Assembly: GCF_027484205.1 (NCBI RefSeq)
Contig: NZ_JAIXUB010000023.1
Span: forward strand, 62,001 to 126,000
Reading direction: 5' to 3'
Length of the DNA stretch: 64,000 nt
Origin: Flavobacterium sp.
GTDB taxonomy: Bacteria; Bacteroidota; Bacteroidia; Flavobacteriales; Flavobacteriaceae
Shown here: piece after piece, positions 9,726-17,395 of the stretch
Layout: each line of letters opens with the position of its first letter
How positions within the stretch are numbered: position 1 is the first letter of the stretch
Program-made: the position numbers and the translations under genes
Notes under the pieces: generated by a model
The model's database searches: none
Told to the model about the DNA's origin: nothing
What the model saw: the letters and a program-made list of their open reading frames with translations, nothing else

Positions 9726-9968
9726 TTAAATGCTTTTTTTAATAATTGATTTCAATTTCCAAGTGGTTAATACAGTCAATGTTAGTAATATAAATGTCAT
9801 TATTCCATAAACAAACAAGGCTTGTTGATTGTAAACAACTAATGTATTTTCATCAAAATAAGTTCCTTCTGAATTGTAATCCATCTGAAAGCGAATGTAA
9901 AATGTATAACCAAATAACATTGTCAAAAGCAGAAGAATTATTAATAGTACAAGAAATCTAATTTTCAT
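9726..9968 (-). CDS. Small two-helix membrane protein
   Basis: 80 residues, no known family. Two predicted membrane helices (about 5-26 and 51-70) joined by a hydrophilic loop containing YNSEGTYFDENT, with a basic C-terminal end (LKSIIKKS). Its ATG overlaps the stop of the upstream gene by 4 nt (ATGA at 9965-9968), so the two are translationally coupled. It forms the third gene of a three-gene minus-strand operon of unknown role. Confidence 0.6.
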   Translation of the reverse strand: MKIRFLVLLIILLLLTMLFGYTFYIRFQMDYNSEGTYFDENTLVVYNQQALFVYGIMTFILLTLTVLTTWKLKSIIKKSI

Positions 9969-10396
9969 TTTTTACTTTTTTGTTTATTATAAAGTATTGA
10001 AATTGTAGTTCTTCCTCCTTTAATATCATAATCAATAGAAATTTTTCCCCAATTGAATTCTCTTCTAACTCCAACTATAGTAGTTAACCAATTTTCATAC
10101 ACTGCTATTTTTTCCATTTCTTCTTGTTCACTCCAATTTTCCCATCTTTTGGCTTTAAATTCAGTTTCAGAAACAACGAATGTAATCATTTTTGTTTTTT
10201 CATTATGGAAGCATACATTCACATTGAGATACAATTCATTTACTTTAAGGTTTTCAAAGTGAATCCATTTGTATCCATTTTTAAAGTCAGTAATACTTTT
10301 ATCGATGTTAAAACTATTAGTAACTTCAAAATCAATATCTGGACCTAATTTGATTTCAAAATTCACTACAATATGACCAGTATTAATATCGATCAT
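9965..10396 (-). CDS. Hypothetical soluble protein in a three-gene operon
   Basis: 143 residues with no signal peptide or membrane segment. It begins MIDINTGHIVVNFEIKLGPDIDFE, is rich in Trp and aromatic residues in the middle (KRWENWSEQEEMEK) and ends with a basic tail. The composition resembles small beta-rich immunity or effector-like proteins, but I recognise no family and do not assign a function. Both ends overlap neighbours by exactly 4 nt (ATGA at 9965-9968, and stop/start overlap at 10393-10396), showing one transcript with coupled translation between two membrane proteins. Confidence 0.6.
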   Translation of the reverse strand: MIDINTGHIVVNFEIKLGPDIDFEVTNSFNIDKSITDFKNGYKWIHFENLKVNELYLNVNVCFHNEKTKMITFVVSETEFKAKRWENWSEQEEMEKIAVYENWLTTIVGVRREFNWGKISIDYDIKGGRTTISILYNKQKSKK

Positions 10397-10842
10397 TTTT
10401 GTAGTTTTTGTTTTAAAAAATTAGAAAACTTTTTTATCACAAAAGCTATTAGAATTCCAGTTAAAAAGCCACTTATTATTCCTATAGTTAATCCAATAAA
10501 TATTGATTTTGTTTGGCTCCACCAATGTATAATTCTATTTGTAAGCCAAAAGGTACCGCATCCCATTACACCAAAAGCAAATGTGCAGAAAACTATGGCA
10601 AACGTTCTAAAACCAGAGGTTAAAGATTTTTTATTGATACCAATGATTACAGATGTTGATAGCGCTCCAATTGCAATTAATCCAAAAATGAATAATAAAA
10701 TTAAAATTGCAACTGCTATTGCAAGTAAAACACTAATACATATAAAGATTATTCCTAAGATAAGAATTGTAAATAAAAACAAATTAAATTCATCATCATT
10801 TGGATTTGCTGCTTGTAAAAAATAAATAATTGACGTTATCAC
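10393..10842 (-). CDS. Four-helix membrane protein, unknown
   Basis: 149 residues, mostly hydrophobic, with about four membrane helices (about 20-45, 47-70, 78-100 and 110-138) and a short basic C-terminus. No family recognised. The first possible start is GTG at 10842; an ATG does not occur before the first membrane helix, so GTG is kept with some doubt. It is the promoter-proximal gene of the 10842-9726 operon. The reverse strand of this gene is also open for 150 codons but encodes a lysine/isoleucine-rich shadow with no features. Confidence 0.55.
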   Translation of the reverse strand: MITSIIYFLQAANPNDDEFNLFLFTILILGIIFICISVLLAIAVAILILLFIFGLIAIGALSTSVIIGINKKSLTSGFRTFAIVFCTFAFGVMGCGTFWLTNRIIHWWSQTKSIFIGLTIGIISGFLTGILIAFVIKKFSNFLKQKLQK

Positions 10843-11026
10843 TATTGATGAGATTTAAATTGTAGACATATTATTGTGGTTATGCAGGTTTTAAGTTTGT
10901 TGTTATCAAATGTAAACAAAACTTTGAAAGGAAAAACGTGATGAAAAAGGAAAAATATAATGACTAATATTTTATCAAAAACCTATGCCGAGTAATAGAG
11001 TAAAATTTGATTTATAAGCAGTTATT

Positions 11027-11797
11027 CTATTCCTCTGTTCGTTCATTCTCAACAACTTCTGCTACAAATATTCCTCTTTTGTCTTTGTAAATTTCAACTA
11101 AAAGGTTTGCTCCGCCTTCTTGATATGTCCGCTTTATTTTGAGCAAATATTTGTCCGCTTGCTTGTTAATGCTTAAAATTTCGTCATTTGCTCCAGCATC
11201 ATCTTTAAGTTCAAAATAAGGGTAATTGTCTTCGTAATTTTTGCTCAAGACCATTTTTACAATTCCTTCATAGTTAATAGATTTATCTGAGAAAACTACT
11301 GGTGTGTTAATAGGACAACCTGTCAAACCTTCATCGTCCATAGCACCAATACCAAAATAAGTTGTTGCAATAAATGAAACTTGGTTATTATCAATTTTTA
11401 CTATTTTGTTTTGAATGTGTTTAATTGGCTCATAAATTTTTCGACCGTCAACATAGCCTTCAAAATCTTTTGTCTTTATTTTGACATATTTGAATTCTTC
11501 GCAATAGTCGTCCGTTGGTTTGATTTTCTGATATTTGTCACTTACTTCCGTTACTTCTACAAAATGTTCGTTTAAGTAAGAAATGTCCTTAATTTCTTTA
11601 AAGTTTTCGTCTAATAGTTTTATTTTGTCTCCTAGTAAAATTCCTTTTCCGTTGACTTTGTAAAAAGTGATTTTAATTTGGTTTGCTTCAGATTTAACAC
11701 TTTCTACTTTTTCAATTGTCTTAAGGTGTGTTTTATTTTCTCGTTGTTCACAAGAAATAAGTATTATCAAACTCAATATTGTTGTTAATCTTTTCAT
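11027..11797 (-). CDS. Putative lipoprotein, unknown function
   Basis: 256 residues from ATG 11797; this start gives a clean lipoprotein signal (KRLTTILSLIILISC, lipidated Cys at about 16), whereas an ATG 11 codons upstream would bury it. The region after the linker (GKGILLGDKIKLLDEN ... VKIKTKDFEGYVDGRKIYE) looks like an SH3-like small beta barrel as in several flavobacterial lipoproteins; the rest has no recognised domain. A stretch GIGAMDDEGLTGCPIN carries one cysteine. Single gene; 184 nt without genes separate it from the next operon. Confidence 0.65.
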   Translation of the reverse strand: MKRLTTILSLIILISCEQRENKTHLKTIEKVESVKSEANQIKITFYKVNGKGILLGDKIKLLDENFKEIKDISYLNEHFVEVTEVSDKYQKIKPTDDYCEEFKYVKIKTKDFEGYVDGRKIYEPIKHIQNKIVKIDNNQVSFIATTYFGIGAMDDEGLTGCPINTPVVFSDKSINYEGIVKMVLSKNYEDNYPYFELKDDAGANDEILSINKQADKYLLKIKRTYQEGGANLLVEIYKDKRGIFVAEVVENERTEE

Positions 11798-11864
11798 TTT
11801 ATTCTTAATAATTGCTATTAACTTTCCCATGCTTTATGAAGTTGGAATGAACCAAGCCCAAGCC

Positions 11865-11921
11865 TTCACAAATATATACAAAACTTTTAATTATGATCTT
11901 TTCGATTTTTGATAAATCCCT
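11865..11921. repeat. Dispersed intergenic repeat, copy 1
   Basis: This roughly 56-nt stretch, upstream of the lipoprotein gene, is closely repeated at 13080-13135. Both contain ACAAATATA, CAAAACTTT, AATTA and the exact TTTTTGATAAATCCCT. The same position relative to a minus-strand start in two spacers points to one repeated spacer family. The flanking 11798-11864 and 11922-12012 hold no gene I can support. Confidence 0.65.
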
Positions 11922-12012
11922 TGCCACTTCATTTCTTGGAACCGATTTTGGCAAATCAGCTTTCTTAATTATTTTTTTGCCTGTTACTTTTTCTTCTGTG
12001 TCTTGTTTTTTC

Positions 12013-12241
12013 TTCCGTCATTCACTATTGAGTTTCCGTCATTTAATATTAAGCTTCTGCCTTTCACAATTGAGTTTCCGTCTTTCACTATTAAGTTTCC
12101 GCAATTCATATTAAGCTTTCGTCTTTCGCTATTAAGCTTCCGCTTTTCACTATTGAGTTTCCGTCATTTAGTATTAAGCTTCCGCCTTTCATTATTGAGT
12201 TTCCGTCTTTCATTATTAAGTTTCCGCCATTTAATATTAAG
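12013..12241. repeat. 21-bp imperfect tandem repeat, 11 copies
   Basis: Eleven units, nine of 21 nt and two of 20 nt, run head to tail without gaps. Each contains TTCCGYC, a variable WTTYA segment and ATTRAG. Because 21 is a multiple of 3, several frames stay open on both strands; the minus strand reads as the heptad KLNNERR or as NSIVKDG-like units, but no start gives a convincing gene and the 20-nt unit at 12096-12115 breaks the frame. Coding shadows here are therefore not called. It fills most of the 670-nt gene-free stretch 11798-12466. Confidence 0.9.
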
Positions 12242-12437
12242 CTAATTATTCTTTAAATATGTTAGTAGATTTAGGTACTATTTTTTTAAATAAGCTATCT
12301 GCCAAAGTAATGGCGCTTGAATTCAGTTGCTACTGTCAGCACAAGCCAAAACAAATCTTCTAAATTAATTTGAAAGACAAAATTGAAAATACCTCAGTAC
12401 TTTCGACTAAGACAGAAACGCAAGCGCAAGATTAGCA

Positions 12438-12460
12438 ATTGATGCAAACGGAAGTTAGCA
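12438..12460. repeat. attC-like element end (partial)
   Basis: Ends in GTTAGC a few nt before the stop of the minus-strand lipoprotein gene. It shares the exact 11-mer ATTGATGCAAA (12438-12448) with the element at 15446-15605, where it lies at the same distance from GTTAG. The other end of this element could not be placed, perhaps because the tandem repeat separates them. 12242-12437 shows no gene. Confidence 0.4.
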
Positions 12461-12466
12461 ATAGTG

Positions 12467-13006
12467 TTATTGTTCAATAATTAGGTTTGGATATTTTTCT
12501 TTAAATTTAGGAATATCTCTTTCCTTTTTGTTATAAAGTCTTACAGCATTGTTAGCGTAGTTGAAATAAATTTCGCCAAGATATTTTACTTTACCTTTCT
12601 CAATATGAAATGTTATATTCATTGGAATTTCTCCTTGCGATTGGATATATCCACCGTTTTCATGTAGTCTAAGTGTAGTAAATTTATATTTGCCCTGAAC
12701 CTCAGTAATTAAGAAATAATATACCGCTTTGTTCTCGTCAAAAAAGTCTGGTTTAAACTTCATAGAAGTCATTTGTTCAGGTCTTATTGTTATCATTCTG
12801 TTAGTAGAAATGCTCTTGTCAAGTTCTCCTAAATAGTGAAAAAAATACTGATTGAATATTGGTTTTTTATTTTCTATTGCTATTGTACCAACTAACATTC
12901 CATTGTTTGAATTTGCAGTAAATGATTGTGGAATTAAAGTTGAAGGCGATGTTGCGCAAGATGTAATTAATAAGTAAGTAAATAGAATAAAAATTAGTTT
13001 TTTCAT
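12467..13006 (-). CDS. Putative lipoprotein, unknown function
   Basis: 179 residues with a lipoprotein signal (KKLIFILFTYLLITSCA, lipidated Cys at about 17). The mature part is beta-rich: MLVGTIAIENKKPIFNQYFFHY, then GKYKFTTLRLHENGG, and near the end VKYLGEIYFNYANNAVRLYNKKERDIPKFKEKYP. The pattern of a GTIA-like beginning and a YxGxI strand is seen in small outer-membrane-associated lipoproteins of Gram-negatives, but no family is assigned. It is a single gene boxed by attC-like spacer ends on both sides (12454 and 13033). Confidence 0.65.
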   Translation of the reverse strand: MKKLIFILFTYLLITSCATSPSTLIPQSFTANSNNGMLVGTIAIENKKPIFNQYFFHYLGELDKSISTNRMITIRPEQMTSMKFKPDFFDENKAVYYFLITEVQGKYKFTTLRLHENGGYIQSQGEIPMNITFHIEKGKVKYLGEIYFNYANNAVRLYNKKERDIPKFKEKYPNLIIEQ

Positions 13007-13032
13007 TTTTTATCGGAAGCTTAACATTATTA

Positions 13033-13167
13033 CTAACGTCTTGCCGTTTGGCGAGGTTGCGAACTTCATTCACTGACCATTACAAATATAACCAAAACTT
13101 TAAATTAAAGACCTTTTTATTTTTGATAAATCCCTAAACCAACAATTTTGTGAAATGGCTGTTAGAT
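13033..13167 (-). repeat. attC-like palindromic spacer A
   Basis: Read on the minus strand it begins ATCTAACAGC and ends ACGTTAGTA. ATCTAAC fits the integron R-double-prime consensus RYYYAAC exactly; the other end keeps GTTAG. The stop codon of the sigma factor gene lies inside ATCTAAC, as often in gene cassettes. It includes the second copy (13080-13135) of the dispersed repeat. No integrase is in the window, so this is a candidate only. Confidence 0.45.
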
Positions 13168-14409
13168 GACGTTTTTTTTCCCTTTCAAGTCGTTCAAATT
13201 TTTAGTGATTGTTGATTTGTCTGCTTTTGTCATTGCCAAATTTAATGCCATTTCAAAATTTTTAATTGCTTTCGTATTGTCAACGTCTGTGTATAAATTT
13301 CCTAATAATGAAAAATAAAAATGATTGTCTGCAAGATTTAATTTTTCTGCCTCAATGATTGCAGTATCTTTACCCTTTACTTGTGCCAACGCATAAGTTC
13401 TGTTTAGTGCTGTTATTGGTGAATATTCAATTAGCAAAAGTTGGTTATAAGCTTGTAAAATATTGTCCCACTTTTTTGGATTTTCCATTTTGCTACTATG
13501 CCAGTAGGCAATGTTAGCCTCTAAATGATATTTGCTTAACTCATTACCTTGGGCACTTTGTATTAAATAAAAATTTCCTTTTGCTATGAGTTCTTCGTTC
13601 CACAAATTTTTATCTTGTTGGTCATACAAAATTGGTTCGCCTATTTGATTGGTTCTTGCTTCAAAACGTGAAGAGTGAAAGCACATTAACGCCATTAAAG
13701 CATTTACTATGGGTTTGTTTGTAGTTTCATTTTCTATCAATAAATAATTTAAACGCATTGCTTCTAAACACAGTTCTTTTCGCAAATGAGTTTTCTGTGT
13801 ACTTGAATGATAACCTTCATTGAAAAGCAAGTATAATGTAGTTAGTACAGTTTCTAATCTTTTATTAATATTGTTTTCAGTGGGTAATTCAATTTTGATG
13901 TTTTCTGTTCGTAATTTTTCTTTGGCTCTAAATAATCGTTTGTTGATGGTTTCTTTATTGGTCAAAAATGCCTCTGCAATTTCGTCAATTCCAAAACCAC
14001 AAAGGATTCTTAATGCTAAACCAATTTGTGCTTCTGCTGGAATTATTGGATTGCAAATTGTAAAAATCATTTGCAATTGGCTGTCAGTTATATTTTTAAG
14101 CGATAAATCAACTTCTATTTCTTCACTATGGTTTTGATTCAATTTAAAATCAACAACTATTTTTTCAGAAAATGTTTTATGACGTTTAAGGTAGTCTTTG
14201 GTTTTGTTTTTAGCAACAGTATAAAGCCAAGCCGTTGGATTTTCGGGGATGCCTTTTAATCCCCAAGTTTCAGAGGCCAATAAAAAAGTATCGTTTGTAA
14301 TGTCCTCTGCAATTTCAATGTGAACAATACCAAACAACTTACAGAGTACAGAAATTATTTTTCTGTACTCTGTTTTAAAAAGTTGTGGAATTAATGTTGC
14401 CTCGTTCAA
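13162..14409 (-). CDS. ECF42-type RNA polymerase sigma factor with C-terminal DUF6596/TPR-like extension
   Basis: 415 residues, about twice a normal ECF sigma. Sigma region 2 (about 8-85, with ITNDTFLLASETWG and PTAWLYTVAKNKTKDYLKRHK) and region 4 (about 115-175, FGIDEIAEAFLTNKETINKRLFRAKEKLR) are followed by a roughly 230-residue extension with LYLLFNEGYHSS and CLEAMRLNYLL, the ECF42 hallmark. This class is controlled without an anti-sigma factor and sits beside DGPF proteins, as here. Start is TTG at 14409, one nt after the stop of the DGPF gene, so translation is coupled; no ATG precedes sigma region 2. Target genes probably include the DGPF operon itself. Confidence 0.9.
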   Translation of the reverse strand: MNEATLIPQLFKTEYRKIISVLCKLFGIVHIEIAEDITNDTFLLASETWGLKGIPENPTAWLYTVAKNKTKDYLKRHKTFSEKIVVDFKLNQNHSEEIEVDLSLKNITDSQLQMIFTICNPIIPAEAQIGLALRILCGFGIDEIAEAFLTNKETINKRLFRAKEKLRTENIKIELPTENNINKRLETVLTTLYLLFNEGYHSSTQKTHLRKELCLEAMRLNYLLIENETTNKPIVNALMALMCFHSSRFEARTNQIGEPILYDQQDKNLWNEELIAKGNFYLIQSAQGNELSKYHLEANIAYWHSSKMENPKKWDNILQAYNQLLLIEYSPITALNRTYALAQVKGKDTAIIEAEKLNLADNHFYFSLLGNLYTDVDNTKAIKNFEMALNLAMTKADKSTITKNLNDLKGKKNVI

Positions 14410-14410
14410 A

Positions 14411-14755
14411 TTAACCGTTCATTGCTATTATACTTCTTACTTCAACATGTCCTCCATGAATGAGAATAGGACAACCTTCTGCCAATTTCATGGCCTCATC
14501 AATGTTAGTAGCTTTTACAACTACATAACCACCAATAATTTCTTTTACTTCTGCGTATGGACCATCGGCAATTACATTATTAGGTTTCAACGTTCTTCCT
14601 TCAAAACTCAAACGATTTGCGTTTACAATTTTCCCTTGTGCGGCAATGCCACCAAACCAATCCATCCATTGTTGAATGTTTGATTGCATTTGTTCTGGTG
14701 AAGGTCCGAATGATTCGTTGATTTCGCTTTTGAAAATCATCATAAATTCTTTCAT
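14411..14755 (-). CDS. YCII-related DGPF-domain protein
   Basis: 114 residues, single YCII-like ferredoxin-type fold. MKEFMMIFKSE, then FEGRTLKPNNVIADGPYAEVKEIIGGYVVVKATNIDEAMKLAEGCP is the DGPF/YCII signature (here DGPY) and matches the partner proteins of ECF42 sigma factors. The family's activity is unproven. It lies directly upstream of the sigma gene in the same minus-strand unit and 47 nt downstream of the DinB gene. Cytosolic; no membrane segments. Confidence 0.9.
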   Translation of the reverse strand: MKEFMMIFKSEINESFGPSPEQMQSNIQQWMDWFGGIAAQGKIVNANRLSFEGRTLKPNNVIADGPYAEVKEIIGGYVVVKATNIDEAMKLAEGCPILIHGGHVEVRSIIAMNG

Positions 14756-14802
14756 TATTTTATTTTTTAAGTTGTTAAAATTAATTGTTACTGGAATTAT
14801 TT

Positions 14803-15315
14803 TTATCCTTGTACTTTTTGCGACTCTTCAAAATTTGGCCCGTACAAAGAAGGTACTTTATTTCCCGTCGCTCTTAAATGTGAGATAAGTTCACCTCTAT
14901 GATGATACAAATGATTGTATAAGATGCTTCTGATAACTTGAATTTTTGGCATTGATGGAAAAGCCGTTTTTTCGTTATTCATTGTCATAGACCACACATT
15001 CATATATTGAGATTCATCCGATTTCTTAATGGCTTCTTGTGCAACTTTTACATTAGCTTCAAATTTTTCTAAAATAGTAGAAACTTTTGTTATGTCACCT
15101 TTGTCATACGTATAGGTACTCAATTCAAAGGCATCTTGGTTGAATGTAACATCATACCAGTTGTAAAGCTCTGAAATATGAGATGCTAATTGTCCAATAG
15201 ACCAAAGATGCTGTTGAGGACGATATTCCAAAGCATTGTTTGGAATAATAGATAAAAGTTTTCTTGTGTTTTCGGCTTCGTGCAGAAATTCACCGAGTAA
15301 TGCTTCTTTAATCAT
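14803..15315 (-). CDS. DinB family protein (putative metal-dependent enzyme)
   Basis: 170 residues, four-helix DinB/YfiT fold. HLWSIGQLASHISELYNWYD carries the first metal histidine and ILYNHLYHHRGELISHLR the C-terminal HxxxH pair typical of the family, so the Ni/Zn triad looks intact. Members include thiol transferases and stress-induced proteins; no substrate can be named. It heads the DinB-DGPF-ECF42 unit, and a DinB or glyoxalase-like gene next to an ECF42 module is a usual arrangement. ATG at 15315. Confidence 0.85.
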   Translation of the reverse strand: MIKEALLGEFLHEAENTRKLLSIIPNNALEYRPQQHLWSIGQLASHISELYNWYDVTFNQDAFELSTYTYDKGDITKVSTILEKFEANVKVAQEAIKKSDESQYMNVWSMTMNNEKTAFPSMPKIQVIRSILYNHLYHHRGELISHLRATGNKVPSLYGPNFEESQKVQG

Positions 15316-15445
15316 TTTTTTACTTTTTAAAATTATTTAAAATATTTGTTACAATCCTATGACGATTGGTATTATAAAAATTGGACAAATATTTCAAAGA
15401 TTTTTTTTCAGTTGATGTTTCCAGAATGTTTGGTTAAAATTACAG

Positions 15446-15605
15446 CTAACGTTCTTTGGCTTTAGGTATGTTGCTTATCTTCAAGACTGTAAATAACAAA
15501 TGTACCGAAAACAAAGAAAGAAAAAACATGATTGAATGAAAAAGATAACAAACAGGAATCCAAATTAATCACAAGCCACGCCATTGATGCAAATGTCTGT
15601 TAGGT
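15446..15605 (-). repeat. attC-like palindromic spacer B
   Basis: On the minus strand it starts ACCTAACAGACA and ends GAACGTTAGCT. ACCTAAC fits RYYYAAC exactly and GTTAGCT matches GTTRRRY at six of seven positions. Inner half sites GGCGTGGCTTG and AAGCCAAAG are partly complementary. The element covers most of the 304-nt gap 15316-15619; the rest (15316-15445) is plain A+T-rich leader of the DinB gene. Confidence 0.5.
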
Positions 15606-15619
15606 GCAGTATTTATTTG

Positions 15620-16051
15620 TCACGGAAAATGATAAGTTGCGGAATATAAAAGATTTTGATTCTCCTTTTTAAACTCTTCAAATGCTTTTTTATACCATTT
15701 TGAATCAGTAGAAGTTCTTCCATATTCTTCAAAATTTTTGACATCAAACATTTCTCCATTCAACCAAGGTTCAATTCCATAAATCCCTAAACCAATTTTT
15801 TCAATTCTTTTAATAATAATTTCAAAGTCAGATTCAGAAAAATAAAATATAGATTTGGCATCAAAACCGTCATTCATGTTTTTGAGATCAAAAAAAACAT
15901 TTGTTTTCAAATAGTCATGCAAATCTTGAGTTTTCGATATATCTTTCAATTGGCTATGTTTCTCAATATCTAATTGAGCTTTTTTTCCATATTTTCTTGC
16001 ATAATATGCCCCAATTAAAATGACAATTATAAATAATATTTGTTGAGTCAT
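15620..16051 (-). CDS. Hypothetical protein with N-terminal membrane anchor
   Basis: 143 residues. An N-terminal membrane helix (about 3-16, ILFIIVILIGAYYA) is followed by a basic patch and a soluble part of about 115 residues with DFEIIIKRIEKIGLGIYGIEPWLNGE and a polar end SKWYKKAFEEFKKENQN. The soluble part faces the cytosol if the helix is a reverse anchor, judging by the positive residues after it. No family recognised. It is a lone gene bounded by attC-like spacers B and C, exactly one gene per spacer interval. Confidence 0.6.
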   Translation of the reverse strand: MTQQILFIIVILIGAYYARKYGKKAQLDIEKHSQLKDISKTQDLHDYLKTNVFFDLKNMNDGFDAKSIFYFSESDFEIIIKRIEKIGLGIYGIEPWLNGEMFDVKNFEEYGRTSTDSKWYKKAFEEFKKENQNLLYSATYHFP

Positions 16052-16072
16052 TGAAGTTTTCTAATATTGTTG

Positions 16073-16203
16073 CTAACGTTTCCTTGCTAGAGCTTGTGGC
16101 GGCTTATGGAAATCTTTTTTTCCATAACCGACTAAGCGAAGTTATGAAAAGTAAACGGACAATTTACCGAAAAACTAACCATAAGTTTTAGCAAGTGTTA
16201 TGC
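16073..16203 (-). repeat. attC-like palindromic spacer C with nested hairpins
   Basis: The clearest of the family. Outer arms TTGCTAGAGCTTGTGG (16084-16099) and its near reverse complement (16179-16194) match at 13 of 16 positions; an inner perfect 9-bp stem TTATGGAAA/TTTCCATAA lies at 16104-16127. Minus-strand ends are GCATAACAC and AACGTTAGCA. It ends 8 nt from the stop codon of the next gene. Confidence 0.6.
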
Positions 16204-16210
16204 ACGGTTA

Positions 16211-17395
16211 TTATTTGGAATGTTTTGGTAGTTTATTGTTCCAAATTAAAATCTGAAATGTTGCTTTAGATAAGAATTCATTTAATTCATTTAAATCTTC
16301 ATTTTTACATTCAAATCCATCTGAGACATAATTTGATTTTGCGTGGACAATTTTATTTCTAGTACTGTATAAAATTCTGCCTAACTGTTGGAATATACTG
16401 TCAATATTTTCTTGGTTAAGCTCATAGTTAATATCTTTAGGATTTAGCTTGGTATTTTTACAAATAAATTTAATTATACTTACAGGAAGTAAATTAAAAA
16501 TATCAATAATGTCAACACTGATTGACAAAACCGTTTTGCATAATTCACTGTCAGACTTTGATTTTTTATATGAATCTGATATCTCGAAGAGCTTATTTAG
16601 ATCATCATTTTCAACATTTCTATATTTTATGGTTTCCAATTTTCTAGACATAATTTCATATGCTTTTAATTTGGCAACTTTTGGGGAAAAGAACTCTATT
16701 ATTTTATAGTAGCAAAGAAATTTTATTTCTGAATCTTTTGTATCTGCGGCTTTTAAGTAAGATTCGATAGAATCATTATATTCAATCAATTCGTTAATGC
16801 AAATGTCTTTTAATTTATCATCGTTTTCCTCTTCTTCCTCTTCGAAACCATAAAATTCAGTATCAAAATCAAATAATTCAGTAGTTTCAAGAAGAATATT
16901 TGTGGCTTGATAATATTCAAATATAAAAGTTTTGATAATCTTTTTTTCTTCTTCGAGCGATAGCTTTTGATTTCCTTTATACTTTATTTCCAATGCATAA
17001 TAAGTTGTACAGGATGGAGCATATTTACTGTAATAACTGTATTTTACATTTGCGATTCCTAATAGAAAAGGAAATTTAACTACTTCGAGTGTAAATTCTT
17101 CATTTTCAAAGTGAAATCGAATTTTGTCAAGTAATGATTCTAATTGATCTGTTGCAAAAATTGGATGTTGAGATATGTTTTTAATATAAACATTTTCTAA
17201 AGAAAAATTAATGTCTTCAATACCATCTACATATTCTAAAAAATCTTCAGATGTATAGATTATCTCTTCATATTCTCTAGGAAAGTCTATTTGTACAAAA
17301 TCTTCATCGAACTCAGAAATAGAAATTTCCAAGTTCAATTTTTTAAAGAAAAGAGTACACTTATTTACGGCTTCTTCGACAGTTTGTAAATTCAT
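16211..17395 (-). CDS. Large hypothetical protein with C-terminal HEPN-like R-x4-H motif
   Basis: 394 residues from ATG 17395 (MNLQTVEEA); an ATG 20 codons upstream is possible but adds a poorly conserved-looking leader. The N-terminal half is acidic and alpha-beta, with a Glu run at about 190-200. The C-terminal half is helical and ends in TRNKIVHAKSNY: R346-N-K-I-V-H351 is the R-x4-H core of HEPN ribonuclease domains and lies near the end as usual. A CYYKIIEFFSPK segment (about 230-245) resembles the first helix of such domains. HEPN proteins commonly act in phage defence or toxin-antitoxin systems, but no partner is adjacent. Function not assigned. Confidence 0.6.
   Translation of the reverse strand: MNLQTVEEAVNKCTLFFKKLNLEISISEFDEDFVQIDFPREYEEIIYTSEDFLEYVDGIEDINFSLENVYIKNISQHPIFATDQLESLLDKIRFHFENEEFTLEVVKFPFLLGIANVKYSYYSKYAPSCTTYYALEIKYKGNQKLSLEEEKKIIKTFIFEYYQATNILLETTELFDFDTEFYGFEEEEEENDDKLKDICINELIEYNDSIESYLKAADTKDSEIKFLCYYKIIEFFSPKVAKLKAYEIMSRKLETIKYRNVENDDLNKLFEISDSYKKSKSDSELCKTVLSISVDIIDIFNLLPVSIIKFICKNTKLNPKDINYELNQENIDSIFQQLGRILYSTRNKIVHAKSNYVSDGFECKNEDLNELNEFLSKATFQILIWNNKLPKHSK

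Noticed and set aside
10373..10825. 150-codon plus-strand ORF opposite the four-helix membrane protein
   Set aside because: Ile/Lys-rich shadow; the minus-strand frame is coupled by exact overlaps to its neighbours.
12013..12241. CRISPR array
   Set aside because: Repeats are contiguous with no spacers, degenerate between units, and no cas gene is present.
11893..12245. Overlapping plus-strand ORFs with repeated LLSFRHS-type peptides
   Set aside because: They are only a translation of the 21-bp DNA repeat; they overlap one another in different frames, have no signal or family and no promoter.
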